Position numbers and translations under genes: made by a program | Part shown: positions 44,688 to 57,028 of the stretch, in pieces | How positions within the stretch are numbered: the stretch's first letter is position 1 | How the letters are laid out: each line of letters opens with the position of its first letter | Origin: Thalassia testudinum | Lineage: Eukaryota > Streptophyta > Magnoliopsida > Alismatales > Hydrocharitaceae | Assembly: GCA_037157565.1 (NCBI GenBank) | Contig: JAZHRO010000019.1 | Coordinates: forward strand, 19,590,001-19,654,000 | Reading direction: 5' to 3' | Length of the DNA stretch: 64,000 nt | Notes under the pieces: model-generated | Databases searched by the model: none | What the model was told of the DNA's origin: nothing | Seen by the model: only the letters and a program-made list of their open reading frames with translations

Positions 44688-46660
44688 CTTCCCCTAGGTG
44701 TTCATCGTCTCATCTTCATGTCCACATAGCTAGTGTAACAAAAAATGGTAGAACTCTGATCAATTTTTGGTACCCATACAATTAAATCATTTTGAATGTC
44801 TACAATAAGTCAACGAATACTGATAGAGAATTTTGAAACAAGAAATTTAATCTTATGTTTATTAGATATCCCACCGCTAATGGAAGTACCAAATTTTCTA
44901 TTAACCTAACTACAAATCTAATCTCCTTACAATCTACCATCTTCATACTACTTCATGTATAAATCTATACTTTCACTCGCTTCAATCGAACTACATACGA
45001 GGCAGTCTCGTAGAGGTTAACTCACCTAACCAACAACTCCTATCCCTGTGCTCCATCCAACACCTATTCCTCACTCACAGACCATTGAAAGGGTTACAAA
45101 TTGATCTGTGAATAACATTACATCAATTAGTTAAACTCAACTTTCTTCTTTCACGTCCCCCAATGCGAAGAACCTTTCGGAAGTAAACCAATCGTCTACC
45201 ACCAACCTTAGCTTCTCTCTTCATGGCTTGTCTAGGGAAGAGATATCTTTAAATCAATGACCTAGGTGACACTCTTTCACAGCTCCCTCGTCAATATAAG
45301 CCCAACAACCATGTGAAATATTGATGGAAGAATGTTTTAACAAAAATCAAGCTTGCTAAGATAATCAAAATAGTAAATTCAACCTACCAATCTCATTATG
45401 ACATGACATGATTTAGAAGTTCTTCCTCCTAATGGAGATGCAAATTTTCTCAACAGTTAATTTGCTCTAATGGATGGGGAATGGAGTTTCAAAAAATTAC
45501 TGCCTTGGCAATGTTCAACATGTGTGCACAGTTAGCCTTCACCCAACAATAATCCTTCTAGACCAATATTCCCACCACTATTCTCCTAAGCACATATTTT
45601 CTACAGGGCTCACAAAAGTATCGTGCATCCTTCAAGACAACCATTTTCCTAGTTTTCTAGAGCAAATTGACACCACATTTGGCATTATTTAGAGCAACGA
45701 TTTCAACCTTGTTGGTTGGCCTACTTATGGTAGGGATTCAATATGAAGGGTGATGAGAAACTGGATATGGTAGGGTTTCAATATGAAGAGACACAAGAGT
45801 TGAGAGATTAGGGTGAGCAAAATAAGGAGTCCTAGAGAAAACTATCCCTACACGATTACAACACTTCCTAACATATGTTTCCTAATTAGATGCGAATAGG
45901 TTGCTCAATCAAAAATTTGTTGATGACATTGATAAGTTAATTTTTTTTTTTAATTCTTTAGATCGAGAATGTGTTACAGTAAAGTGCATCATATTCCTTT
46001 TTTTAAGAATATTATTGTCTATTACGCGTGTATTATACAAAAGATATGTTGATGCCTAACATAAAAAAATCAAAACCAGCTATACATGAGCCTAACTTCT
46101 TGATAATTGACTAAATAAGGCTTCATTTTTCCTGATATATATGTATAATCTGATCTTATTTCTCCCTGATTGCCATTTTGTAGAACATAGAAAACAGAAG
46201 TGTACATAGGATTGAGAGATATCATATCTCGATACAAATCTTTTCATTTAAAATAAATGATTTTATAAATGTGCCAGACTTTGTCCATCATTTCTTTATG
46301 CCAAATTTATTTCAAGCCACTATATAATCTCATTTTGACACACCAAAAACACATCCACCACAAATTGGAGGAGGTTTCTTGTTTTTCCTAAAAGGTGGGC
46401 ACATCCTAATCCTTGCCTTAGATTGATAAGCCATGGACATATATGCTATCATTAGGAATGAGAGAAATAGCAAACTTGAGAGCCATCTTGGAATTGCCAT
46501 GCTTTGAGTATAATTACCAATATAATCTTTCGGTGCCAATGACTTTGAAATGTTTGTCGACAATTCATGTCTTTATAGTAAACACTCATAATCCTTACAA
46601 TGGTATGTTACTAATGAAAACTTAGAAAATTATTACCTATCTATTGTCATATTGTAGTTG
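44688..46660. repeat. 4.3-kb tandem array unit, copy III, remainder
   Basis: The unit resumes after the 19-kb nested insertion and runs collinear with copy I (12220-12867, 15562-16894). A 72-codon frame at 45474-45692 is the longest here and is interrupted in the other copies, so it is not supported as a gene. Confidence 0.85.
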
Positions 46661-49600
46661 TTACATGCCAGTACTCGTTTGAAACAATCCTGTTGCTTGC
46701 TTTTATTATGATCAGCTACTTTGCAAGAAAACCACAAGTATCTTATCATTGCGGTTATCTATTTGCTTCTATTTCATATAAGAAAATATTTACTAAGGTT
46801 ATTAAACTTCCACTACGTTAAGATAATTTCTATACAATAAATGTTGTATAAAATTCTGATTGCAGCAAACTATGTGATCACGCTATTGACTTTCCCAACT
46901 ACTAATCCTTGATACCGTTATTCTGATAGCCTTGCAAAAATAATGAAAATGACAAAAGCTAATGCACATTTGATCATGGATTAGTGAGGATGCAAGTGCA
47001 AAAGATAGAAACTCCATGCAATGTTATCTGCTATTACCACTCTATAAATTTTGCATCGTCATTTTAGTTGCTCATTAACATGGGACCCCACATTTCTTAT
47101 GAAATTGGCCTAAAAAATTGAAATTCACATTTTCAATACAAATAACTTAGGTAATCAACTAGGGAGTGCCTATTGCAAGTAATTTACTATAAAACAAAGT
47201 AAAGAACTGGGTGGCCTTAAAGGTTGTTTTCCTTTGCTTATAACCACTACCAATACGAAGTCACTCTGACCTAATATAACTGGTTAATCGTGATATAACA
47301 GCTAATTTATAGGCATATTTTTTATTACATTATGAGCGGATATATATTAATGTGAACAATGTTTGTTGTAAAGTTAATTTGAAATAATAATTGAACATAG
47401 AGAAATTAATGGTTAAATTCTATTATCCAAATATTTGAGAAAGAGTGAAGTCCTTTTTTTTTCGAATCAGTAATAATGTGACGCGTCAAATTCGTCTATT
47501 TTATATCAACCACTGTATTGAATCTGAAGGGAAAATTTTCACCATTAATGCTAACAAATGCACTAGTTCCACCCAATAGGTGAACTAGCACAATTTGAAA
47601 CAAGTTGAATAAGAAACATGTGGTATGTTATGAAGATGACAATGCAAACCCGAAATAATAATAACATTTAAAGTGTTCTAGGTTGTTTCTTCAGCTAAGT
47701 AATATGTAGTGCACAATTGGCCATGACATACACTTAAGAGTCCTTGTCCAAGCAATTGAACCATAAAATGAAGATTAAAATACTACCTAAGCTCAAAAAG
47801 AGTTTAGAAATGTGTACAACTCAAAGTTAACTTGTAAAGAAACAATTTCAATCCATAGTAATGCAACTACCATCAAACATAATGCTCCCGAAGCAAAGAT
47901 ATATGATGGACGTACATACAACTAGTTGCTTGCACTATAAGAGGCCCAGCAACTATTATGTCCCTTATGTATATACGACAATCATTATTTGCACACTAAG
48001 ACTTGTGTATGAAGTGCAACAAATCAAATTCGAATGTTAGTAGAGTAGTATGTATGATGAAAGTTAATAAGGGAATATTAATTAAAAGTTTGGCTACACA
48101 CTTTTGAATAAAGTCAATTTTTGTTATCATGCTTCTTTTTCTTCTATGTTGAATGATGATTTGTATTTATTCAAATCTTGACTATTTTTTTGACAAAATT
48201 TTTTTACTGAAAGGCATATAATGAGTTGGATCATAAATTATATGTAAAATCTATTTTAAATTAACCTGAGTGCAGTTTGACTAGAAATACGAGTTGAATT
48301 CCCCACACCTTGTCCTTATCTGTATCCAAAGGGAGTTGAAAGTTGATAGTGTTGCAAAATGGCATCGGAACACGGATTTGAATTTGTTACTGTGATTAGA
48401 AAGTAAGTTTGTATCGTGATTACCTCGTGTTCTATCACAAATTCTTGTTGACACTATATAAGGATAGAATTGTGCCCTCCAGATTAAAAGCTTTTCTCAA
48501 AAAAAAAAAAATGATGCAGCACATTAGGATAAAAGTATATGTATATAGAACATGAAGCCTAAATGAACAAATAATTTCTTCAAAACAGTTTCTAGAAACC
48601 TAGATTTTTTTACTATCATATTAGAATTGATTAAATGTCAAAATGCCTTCTTTGTTAAATTACTTTGTGGCAACGAAAATGAATAAAATATAGAGAAAAA
48701 AATTCCATACCAAATGTTTCTATTAAGCAACGTACATTTGTCATCACAACAATTTAGGCACCTAATTTTTTAATGTCATCGAAACAAGTTGGCACCATAT
48801 GCATTCCAGTAAATAATAAGAAACTCCATGAATTTAATGTCCTAAGCCTTCATCCACAGGAATAAAATGCACAAAGGAGAAACTATTCTCCAATAAAATA
48901 TAATTCCAATGATCCTCTTAATATATAAGATCATTTGGGTATGCTATTGATGCAAAGAATTCTAGAGGAGTCTTCAAGCTTATCTGAGCTTTTTCCATGC
49001 TTCCCCTAAGTGTTCATCGTCTCATCTTCATGTCCACTTAGCTATTGTAACAAAAATGGTAGAACTCTGATCAATTTTTGGTACCCATACAATTAAATCA
49101 TTTTGAATGTCTACAATAAGTCAACGAATACCGATAGAGAATTTTGAAATAAGAAATTTAATCCTATGTTTATTACATATCCCACCGCTAATGGAAGTAC
49201 CTAATTTTCTATTATCTTAACTACAAATCTAATCTCCTTACAATCTACCATCTTCATACTACTTCACGTATAATTCTAATACTTTCACTCGCTTCAATTG
49301 AACTACACACGAGTCACTCTCATAGTGGTTAAATCACCTAATCAGCAACTCCTATCCCTATACTCCTTCCAACACTTGTTCCTCACCCATAGACCATTGA
49401 AAGGGTTACAAATTGATCTGTGAATAACATTACATCAATCAGTTAAACTCAACTTTCTTCTTTCACGTCCCCCAATGTGAAGTACCTTCTAGAAGTGAAC
49501 CAATCGTCTACCACCAACCTTAGCTTCTCTCTCCATGGCTTGTCTAGGGAAGAGATATCTTTAACTCAATGACCTAGGTGACGCTCTTTAACAACTCTCT

Positions 49601-50056
49601 CGTCAATATAAGCCCAACATCCATGTGAAATATTGTTGGAAGATTGATTTAACGAAAATCAAGCTTGCTAAGATTATCAAAACAGTAAATACAACCTACC
49701 AATCTCATTATGACATGACATGATTTAGAAGTTCTTCCTATTAATGGAGATGCAAATTTTCCCAATAGTCAATTTTCTCTAATGGATGGGGAATGGTGTT
49801 TCAAAAAATTACTGCCTTGGCAGTGTTCAACATGTGTGCATAGTTAGCCTTCACCCTCCAACAATCGTTCTAGACCAATATTCCCACCGCTATTCTCCTA
49901 AGCACATATTTTCTACAGGGCTCACATAAGTACCGTGCATCCTTCATGACCACCATTTTGTTAGTTTTCTAGAGAAAATTGACACCACATTTATCACTAT
50001 TTCAAGCAATGATTTCAACCTTGTTTGTTTTCCAACTTATGGTAGGGATTCAATAT
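46661..50056. repeat. 4.3-kb tandem array unit, copy IV
   Basis: Starts with the TGCCAGTACTCG border, collinear with copy III. The spacing of the last block (45327 to 49639) gives a period of about 4312 bp. It is cut at 50056 by an LTR insertion, and the last five bases AATAT should be its target duplication. An A-run is at about 48500-48511. No gene recognised. Confidence 0.85.
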
Positions 50057-51302
50057 TGTTACGACCCGGTTCCCAAATCCCTACAGGTTCCAAGACCGGC
50101 TCGACTCGACTAATCCCAAGACCCAATCGTCCAACAAGAAAGTAACCAAAAAGTAGGAAAGTAAACCACATTCACTATGCTATGCAACTAACAGTAAAAA
50201 GGTACAATAGTAAAGAACTAAAAGCTACTATAGTACATATCACTACCACAACAGTAGAAAGTAACAAGGTACAGGAACGTAAAGTACAGAACATAAAGGT
50301 ACAAGAGTCTAACTCACTACTACAACAGAGGTACAACAAAAGAAGCTATTGCTACTGGGCTCTACTAGGCCGAGCACCCTCTACAGCCGTAGACTCGGGC
50401 TGCTCAACACCTGGACCTGAAAAGGGTTATGAGTGCACAAAGTTAGCGAATGCTGTGTAGAGTGGCAACCAATTAACTGAAGTAGTAAATCTAACAGATA
50501 AACTAGCTATTCCAATTTCTTTAATTTGCAAGTTATTCCTTTTCACCCAATGGTTTATATATTTCTAAATCTCTTTCTTGATCTCGAAGGTTCCTCGTGG
50601 GAACGATCTTGATTGCAGTCTTTTCCGAAGAGTAGAAGGCACACGTGGTGCTCTCCTGGTTGGGAGAGTCCCTCGTGGTGATCCTACACCCAGTCAACCA
50701 CCCCAAGGTCACAGATAGATGTAACAGTGACTACGGAACACGCGATAAGCACATGGGTAGCTACCCTGCATAAGCACGCTGTTAGTCGTTTAAGCTAACG
50801 GGTGCGCCCAAAGTACAGCACGGAACAGCATAGGGCCTAGACCTCTCAGTAACAAGGGTCTAGCCCCTAAGAACCAAACAGGGGTCTCGCCCCTCCACAG
50901 TCCGCACACCCTTGCCTGACTACCCTGGTTTGCCCAGTGTGCCTAACAAGTCAGTGTAGGGTGGTTAGCTGAACCTCAGGCCCCAAGGGGTGGCTAGCTC
51001 TTTCCCTACACTAGTAGCTCTCCCCGGTACCGTGTACGCAAGGGCCAAGAAGTTGGTGCAGAGTGGCCAATCCTAACCCCAGGTCCTAACCCAAGGGCAG
51101 CTAGCTTCGCTCTACACTAAATAGGGGACAGTCGCTCTCCTTGGTACTACGTACTCAAGGGCCAGCTCAGTTCCCCACTCACATTTGTGGATCCATTCCA
51201 TTTATTTCTAGGAGCTCTATTCCTATCTCCCCGTAGGGTTCATGCTCATATTCCTCATGCCATTCCATACCAGGTTTCATCATTTCTATTTCCATTCTCA
51301 AG

Positions 51303-53652
51303 TGTTACGACCCGGTTCCTGAATCCCTACAAGACTCGACACCGGCTCGACTCGACTAATCCCAAGACCCAGTCGTCCAACAAGAAAGTAACCAAAAAGC
51401 AGGAAAGTAAACCACATTCACTCTGCTAATCAACTAATAGTAAAAAGGTACAGCAGTAAAGAAGTAAAACTGCTACAGTACATATCACCACCACAGCAGA
51501 AGGATGGTAACAAGGTACAGGAACATAAGTACAGAACGTAAAAGTATAGAACATAAAAGTACAAGAGTATAACTCACTACTACAAAAGGAGTACAAAAAA
51601 AGAAGCTACTGCTACTGGGCTCTACTGGGCCCATCACCCTCTGCAACCGTAGACTCGGGTTGCTCATCACCAGGACCTGAAAAGGGTTGTGAGTACACAA
51701 AGTCAGAGAACGCTAAGTAGAGTGGCAACCAACTAAAGCAGTAAAACTAACAGCTAATAGGAAAACTAGCTATTCCAATTTCTTTAATTTACAATTTATT
51801 CCTTTTCACCCATTGGTTTATATGTTTCTAAATCTCTTTCTCGATCTCGAATGTTCCTCGTGGGAACGATCTTGATTGCAGTCTTTTCCGAAGTGTAGAA
51901 GGCACACGTGGTGCTGTCCTGGCCGGGAGAGTCCCTCGTGGTGATCCTACACCCAGTCAACCACCCCAAGGTAATAGACAAACGTAACGGTGACTACGGT
52001 ATGCGCGATAAGCGCACGGGTAGCTACCCCACACTGGCACACAGTCAGTCGTTTCCACTAACGAGTGCGCCCAAAGTACAGCACGGAACGGTATAGGGCC
52101 TAGCCCTCTCAGTAACAGGGGGCTAGCCCCTAAGAACCAAATAGGGTCTCGCCCCTCCATAGTCCGCGCACCCTCGCCTGACTTCCCCGGTTTGCCCAGT
52201 GGGCCCAACAAGTCGTTGTAGGGTGGCTAGCTCTCTCCCTACACTAGTAGCTCTCCCTGATACGGTGTATGTGAGGGCCAAGAAGTCGATACAGAGTGGC
52301 CAATCCTAACCCCGGGTCCCAACCCAAGGGCGGCTAGCTCCGCTCTACACTAAACAGGGGACAGTCGCTCTCCTTGGTACTACATACTCAAGGGCCAGCT
52401 CACTTCCCCACTCACATTTCCAGATCTATTCCCTTTATTTCCAGGAGCTCTACTCTTAATTCACCATAGGGTTCATGCTCATATTCCTCATGCCATTCTA
52501 TACTAGGTTTCATTATTTCTATTTACATTCTCAGGTTATACACATGCAGCTTGTATTGCTATCGTTCACATTTTCATACTCAGGTTATACACAGGCAGCT
52601 TGTATTTCTATCATTCACATTATTATTCTCAAATTATATACATGCAGCTCGTATTATGTCATTTAACGTATACAAGAGGAAAGTCACAAGCAACAGTTAA
52701 CTAGCACAAGTACTTCATATTTCACAGGTAGCTTTTATTCATTTACAGGCAGGTGTTAACATTCCTATCTACTCATTCAGGACTGCAAGTCATTCATCCA
52801 ATACAAACATTTCAAGTATTTCTCGTCCTAGGATTCATGCCATATCCTAGGTTCTAATCATTCATCCCACACATGCATTCAGGTTTATAATTAAATAGGG
52901 GAAGCCACTCTACTTGTCAAACTAGGAGTATTGGGGGCTTGAATGGTAGGCTCACGTGCCTCAGTAAGCCCTGAACCCTCAATGGAACGAAGTCCTACAA
53001 CAAGGAACAAACACAATGAAACATTTAGAACAGTATAAGAAGCCTTCTAACAAGTAGGGGAACTCACAAGGAAAACACCAGTATCTTGTTTGCGTAAAAC
53101 AAACCTAAAACGGACCCAAAACGGGTCAAAAATAGGTTTACTATCTGAAATCAGACGTCTGGCACAACTTCCAGACATCTTAAAAGTGTCCAGAAACTCA
53201 CCTCAAGTTTTGCGTCATCCTCAAACATCTAGGAACTCTTCTGCATCGTCTGGACCCAGCTCCAGATGTCCGAGCACCTCTCCGGACATTTGGAAGTGCT
53301 CCCACGAGAGCTCGTGAGCTCGCTCTCCTCCTCCTCTCCTCACGTCGCACCTCCTCGTCGCCACTCTCGCTCTCTCTTGCTCACGTTGGGGTGAAGGGGA
53401 AGGGCAAAAGCGGTTGGAGTGGTGTGAACGAGAGAGGAGGAAGGGGGGTTTTATATGGGTCAGGGTTAGGGTTTGCTGGAGGGGGAAAAGAGAGAGAGAA
53501 GGAGGAAAATGAGAGTACTGTCAGCGCATAGCCCGCACGCAGATGCAAGCTCGTACTAAAAATCTTTGATTTCCAAACGTCTGGGAAGGTGTCTAGTTGT
53601 CTGACCGACAGTCCAGATGTGTTAAAAGGCTCAAACAGCACGGGTCTTAACA
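51303..53652 (-). mobile_element. Nested solo LTR, chromovirus, with internal deletion
   Basis: Starts TGTTACGACCCGG and ends GGGTCTTAACA, flanked by TCAAG (51298-51302) and TCAGG (53653-53657), one mismatch. It is 2350 bp, about 0.4 kb shorter than its relatives, because of a deletion at 53298-53300 with GCT microhomology. The lost segment corresponds to about 54418-54830 in the host LTR. Confidence 0.88.
53449..53474 (-). promoter_or_regulatory. LTR core promoter with longest telo-box
   Basis: The minus strand reads AAACCCTAACCCTG followed by CATATAAAACC. AAACCCTAACCCT is a near two-copy match to the plant telomere repeat, about ten bases upstream of the TATA box. Confidence 0.6.
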
Positions 53653-54970
53653 TCAGGTTATACACAAGCAACTTGAATTTCTATCGTTCACATTTCCATA
53701 CTCAGGTTATACACAGGCAGCTCGTATTTCTATCATTCACATTACCATTCTCAGCTTTATACACATGCAGCTCGTATTAATTCATTTAACGTAGACAACA
53801 AGGTCACATGCAACTGCTACTAGCATAGGTAATTCATATTTCACAGGCAACTTTTATTCATTTACAGGTAGTTGTTAACATTTCTATCTACTCATTCAAT
53901 ACTGTAATTCAATCACGCATACTGACATTTCAAGTATTTCTTGTCCTAGGATTCATGCCACATCCTAGGTTCTAATCATTCATTCCGCACATGCATTCAG
54001 CGTTATAATTAAATTAGGGGAAGCCACTCTACCAGTCAACCCAGGAGTACTGGGGGCTTAATCGGCAGGCTCATGTGCCTCAGCAAGCCCCAAACCCGTA
54101 ATGAAACGAAGTACTATAACAAGGACAATCACAATGGAACATTCAGAACAGTATAGAAAGCCTTCTAACAAGTAGAGGAACTTACAAGGAAAATACCAGT
54201 ATCTTGTTTGCATAAAATGGACCTCAAACGGACCTTAAATGGGTCAAAAATAGGTTTACTGACTCAAATCAGACGTCTGAAACAACTTTCACATGTCTTA
54301 AAAGTGTCCAGAAATGCACCTCAGTCACTGCATCATCCTTAGACGTCCAGGAACTCTTCTGGACCATCTGGACCCAGCTCTAGACGTCCGATCACCTCTC
54401 CGGATGTCTGGAAGTGCTTCTAGTCATTTGGTAAGCTTCCCAAACTTCTGAACTACATGGGAGGGCATGTCCCATGCCTTCCCGAAGCAAATCTTGCACG
54501 CAACCACCAAATCTTCTCAAAATAAGCATGCAAAAGGGTACCTGCGGAGCGACCTGCATGGCCGTATCCACAAAGAGAATGTACCTTCACGAAGCTCTCT
54601 CCTCAGATGTCTAGAACCTCCACCAAATGTCAGCTTCGTCATATGGACGTCACTCTAGACGTCTAATTCCGGGAAAAACCCAGAACAAGAACCTACTCCC
54701 GCTGGCTCTCGCCTCATGCGACCGCGGCTCTCTTCCTCGCTTGCAGCTCTGGCAGCTGCAATGTCGGGGATGACTTCCCAACGCACTCCTCCTCTCGCAC
54801 GCTCCGCTCTGGCCGTGCTCCCTACGGTGAGCTCCCACACCAGCTCGTGAGCTCACTCTCCTCCTCTCCTCATGCCGCTCCTCCTCATCACCGCTCTCTC
54901 GCTCGTGATGGGGTGGTGAGGAAGGGAAGAAGTGGTAGGAGTGGGGAGAACCAGAGAGGGGGAAGGGGGG

Positions 54971-54996
54971 TTTATAAGGATGAGGGCTAGGGTTCG
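54971..54996 (-). promoter_or_regulatory. LTR core promoter of LTR 50057-55174
   Basis: On the minus strand GAACCCTAG (54988-54996) precedes CTTATAAACC (about 54969-54978). Confidence 0.55.
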
Positions 54997-55174
54997 CTGG
55001 AGGGGGGGAAAAGAGAGAGGAGGAAAAAGAGAGCGAGTACTGTCTGCACGTAGCCCACGTGCAGACGCGAGCTCGTACTCAAAATTTTTGATTTCCAGAC
55101 GTCTGGGAAGGTGTGGAGACGTCTGACCGATAGTCCAAATGCCTTAAAAGGCCTAAACAGCACGAGTCTTAACA

Positions 55175-55296
55175 TCATAACAAACTTAAAGGAAGTTTCA
55201 TCCCCGAAACTTGAGCTAGCTAAGGTGCGGAAAAAGAACAATATACGCATAACAAACTTAAAGAGGACTGAACCCGGTCTGAAAAGACATACTGTT
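55175..55296 (-). mobile_element. Remnant of chromovirus internal region
   Basis: Matches 4931-5050, the stretch between the chromodomain tail and the 3' LTR, including the degenerate polypurine tract. It may continue for a few bases to 57028 beyond the copia-like solo LTR. The rest of the element is replaced by, or lies beyond, later insertions. Confidence 0.75.
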
Positions 55297-55710
55297 TGTT
55301 GGTGCTAGAGCACCGCGATCGTTTGTTTTGATGATAACAAAACACGTGTCATTTAACATTTGCACTTGGAGTATTAGATTTCAGGTCAATTGCAAATGGA
55401 GACGTGATTAGATGGAGTTCGAGCGCGCATCCAGGACGGATTGGAGGAGCTTGATGGAGGACAGAGGAGATTCGCGAGGAGCGATAGATTGAAGATGGAA
55501 GGACAAGAAGAATAGGATAGAATTCTGTTTATTTCATGTACTTTTGTCTTTATTTCCTTGCTCTTTTTGTTCCTTAGAACATCATGTTAAGGAGCCTCAA
55601 AGTATCCTAATAGTAGTCCTAGGAACACCTGCACAACCCTAGGACACTTAGATTTTCTGTGGAGAACTTAGAAAACCAATATAGGGTTCAAACAACCTTC
55701 TCAGATGTCT

Positions 55711-56240
55711 AATTCCAAAAACAGACGTCTGATAATGGGTTTTAAGACGTCTGACTGTTGATTCAGATGTCTGATAACATTTAGGTTGGACTTAGTTAGT
55801 TCTGTCTGATGAAATCAAATGTCCAGACCTTAGACCAGATGTCTTAGAAGACGTCTGATGTTTTTTTCTAGACGTCCAATTAGTGGACCGTTGGCTGGCT
55901 TAGCAAACGCTGAAGGATATGACCGTTAGAGCCTTATCAGATTCCTTAAGCCTTTCTAGACGTCTGATAAATGATTGTTTTGCCTCGGTTGACCCAAAAA
56001 TATCTTCTTAGAGATTTTCTAGCTGTTGCACTCTCTTGGAAATCCATTCCCATAGAAAAGTAGGTTTCCAGACGTCCAGACATAGTGCCAGACGTCCTAT
56101 ATGTCGTCTGATGGACTTGCACTAGAACCCTGTTTAGATTTAATTCAAGTCAGGAAGAAACCCGCCTAAAATCAGATGTCTGACTTTGTTCCTAGATGTC
56201 TTAAACTGATCTTTCAGACTTTGATGCCAAGATCAGACGT
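55711..56240. promoter_or_regulatory. GACGTC palindrome cluster in the copia-like solo LTR
   Basis: Repeated AGACGTCTGA, AGATGTCTGA and AGACGTCC sites lie upstream of the TATA box, among them 55730, 55746, 55850, 55873, 55959, 56071 and 56093 (approximate starts). TTTTAAGACGTCTG at 55740-55753 is identical to a 14-mer in the chromovirus LTR at 13743-13756. Confidence 0.65.
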
Positions 56241-56353
56241 TTGATAACCCTGTCAGTGAAATCATTGCTACTGATTTCGGCCTGATTCTCTTGGGCTTTG
56301 CACCCAACGGCTATGGAAGCTTTCCAAAGCCTTCCAAAGCCTTCCTAAGGCCT

Positions 56354-56366
56354 CTATAAATAGAGG
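56354..56366 (+). promoter_or_regulatory. TATA box of the copia-like LTR
   Basis: CTATAAATAGAGG, a textbook plant TATA box, about 1.06 kb into the LTR and downstream of the palindrome cluster. It supports plus-strand transcription. Confidence 0.7.
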
Positions 56367-57028
56367 GGAGCCTTGGCCACTCTAGATATAACAAGACACA
56401 TCTAGTAATACACTTTCACACCATTTTGTGTCTCTTGATCCTTAGAAGAAAAGCTCTTGCTCTCCAAGCTCAAGTTCTTCATCTTGAGAGCATCAAGCCT
56501 TTGCACACCCGCTCTCTCGCCGTAGTTCACGAGAGAGACATTACACCGTCGTGTAGCCCACGCACTCATGTCATCAATTTGACGCACTTCCATCAAAGGG
56601 GAGTTTCTTAATTCCTATAGAAGCTTAGGTTAAAAATTTCTTTGTTGGATCTATAGGACTATATCTGTTATTTTACTTTGTTATTTGGTTTGGTATTCAC
56701 TTTGCGAATTCCCGTCTCCTTCGTGGGACAAAATCCTTCTCGTGAAGAGAAGGGGTTTGAGGTACGCTACCCTCATATAAAGTAGCGTGGTTGTAATTGA
56801 GGTTGAATCACCCTCGTTTAAGTGATTCGTTTAGTGGATTTGATCAACTTGGCTGATCGGAAAATCCTAACTCAAGAGGGTTAAGTGGTGGTTTTCACCC
56901 AGTTTGGGTTTCCACCTAAAAATAATTGTGTACCTTGTGTGATTGAATTTTGTGAGATTGTTTTATGTTATATTTCCGCAATTTATTACGTCACCCCCTA
57001 GTAGGGAATCTACACTGTTTACGCAGCT

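Larger units (their letters stand above)
50057..55174 (-). mobile_element. Chromovirus LTR (3' LTR of a partial element), split by a nested solo LTR
   Basis: Starts TGTTACGACCCGG at 50057 and ends at 55174 before the internal sequence CATAACAAACTTAAAGG. Own pieces are 50057-51302 and 53658-55174. Unlike the solo LTRs it is followed by about 120 bases of internal region, so a longer element was here. Core promoter at 54971-54996. Confidence 0.85.
55297..57014 (+). mobile_element. Solo LTR, copia-like (family not certain)
   Basis: A 1718-bp LTR from TGTTGGTGCTAGAGCACC to GGGAATCTACA, flanked by the perfect duplication CTGTT (55292-55296 and 57015-57019). The start holds the palindrome GGTGCT-AG-AGCACC and is followed by TTTTGATGATAACAAAACA, a phrase I associate with Sirevirus-type copia LTRs. 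A strong TATA box is at 56354-56366. It is rich in AGACGTCT/AGATGTCT sites at 55711-56240. The class is a judgement from LTR ends only, since no internal sequence remains. Confidence 0.8.

Noticed and set aside
45474..45692. A 72-residue host gene in the array unit
   Set aside because: The frame is broken at different places in the other array copies, and I recognise no family.
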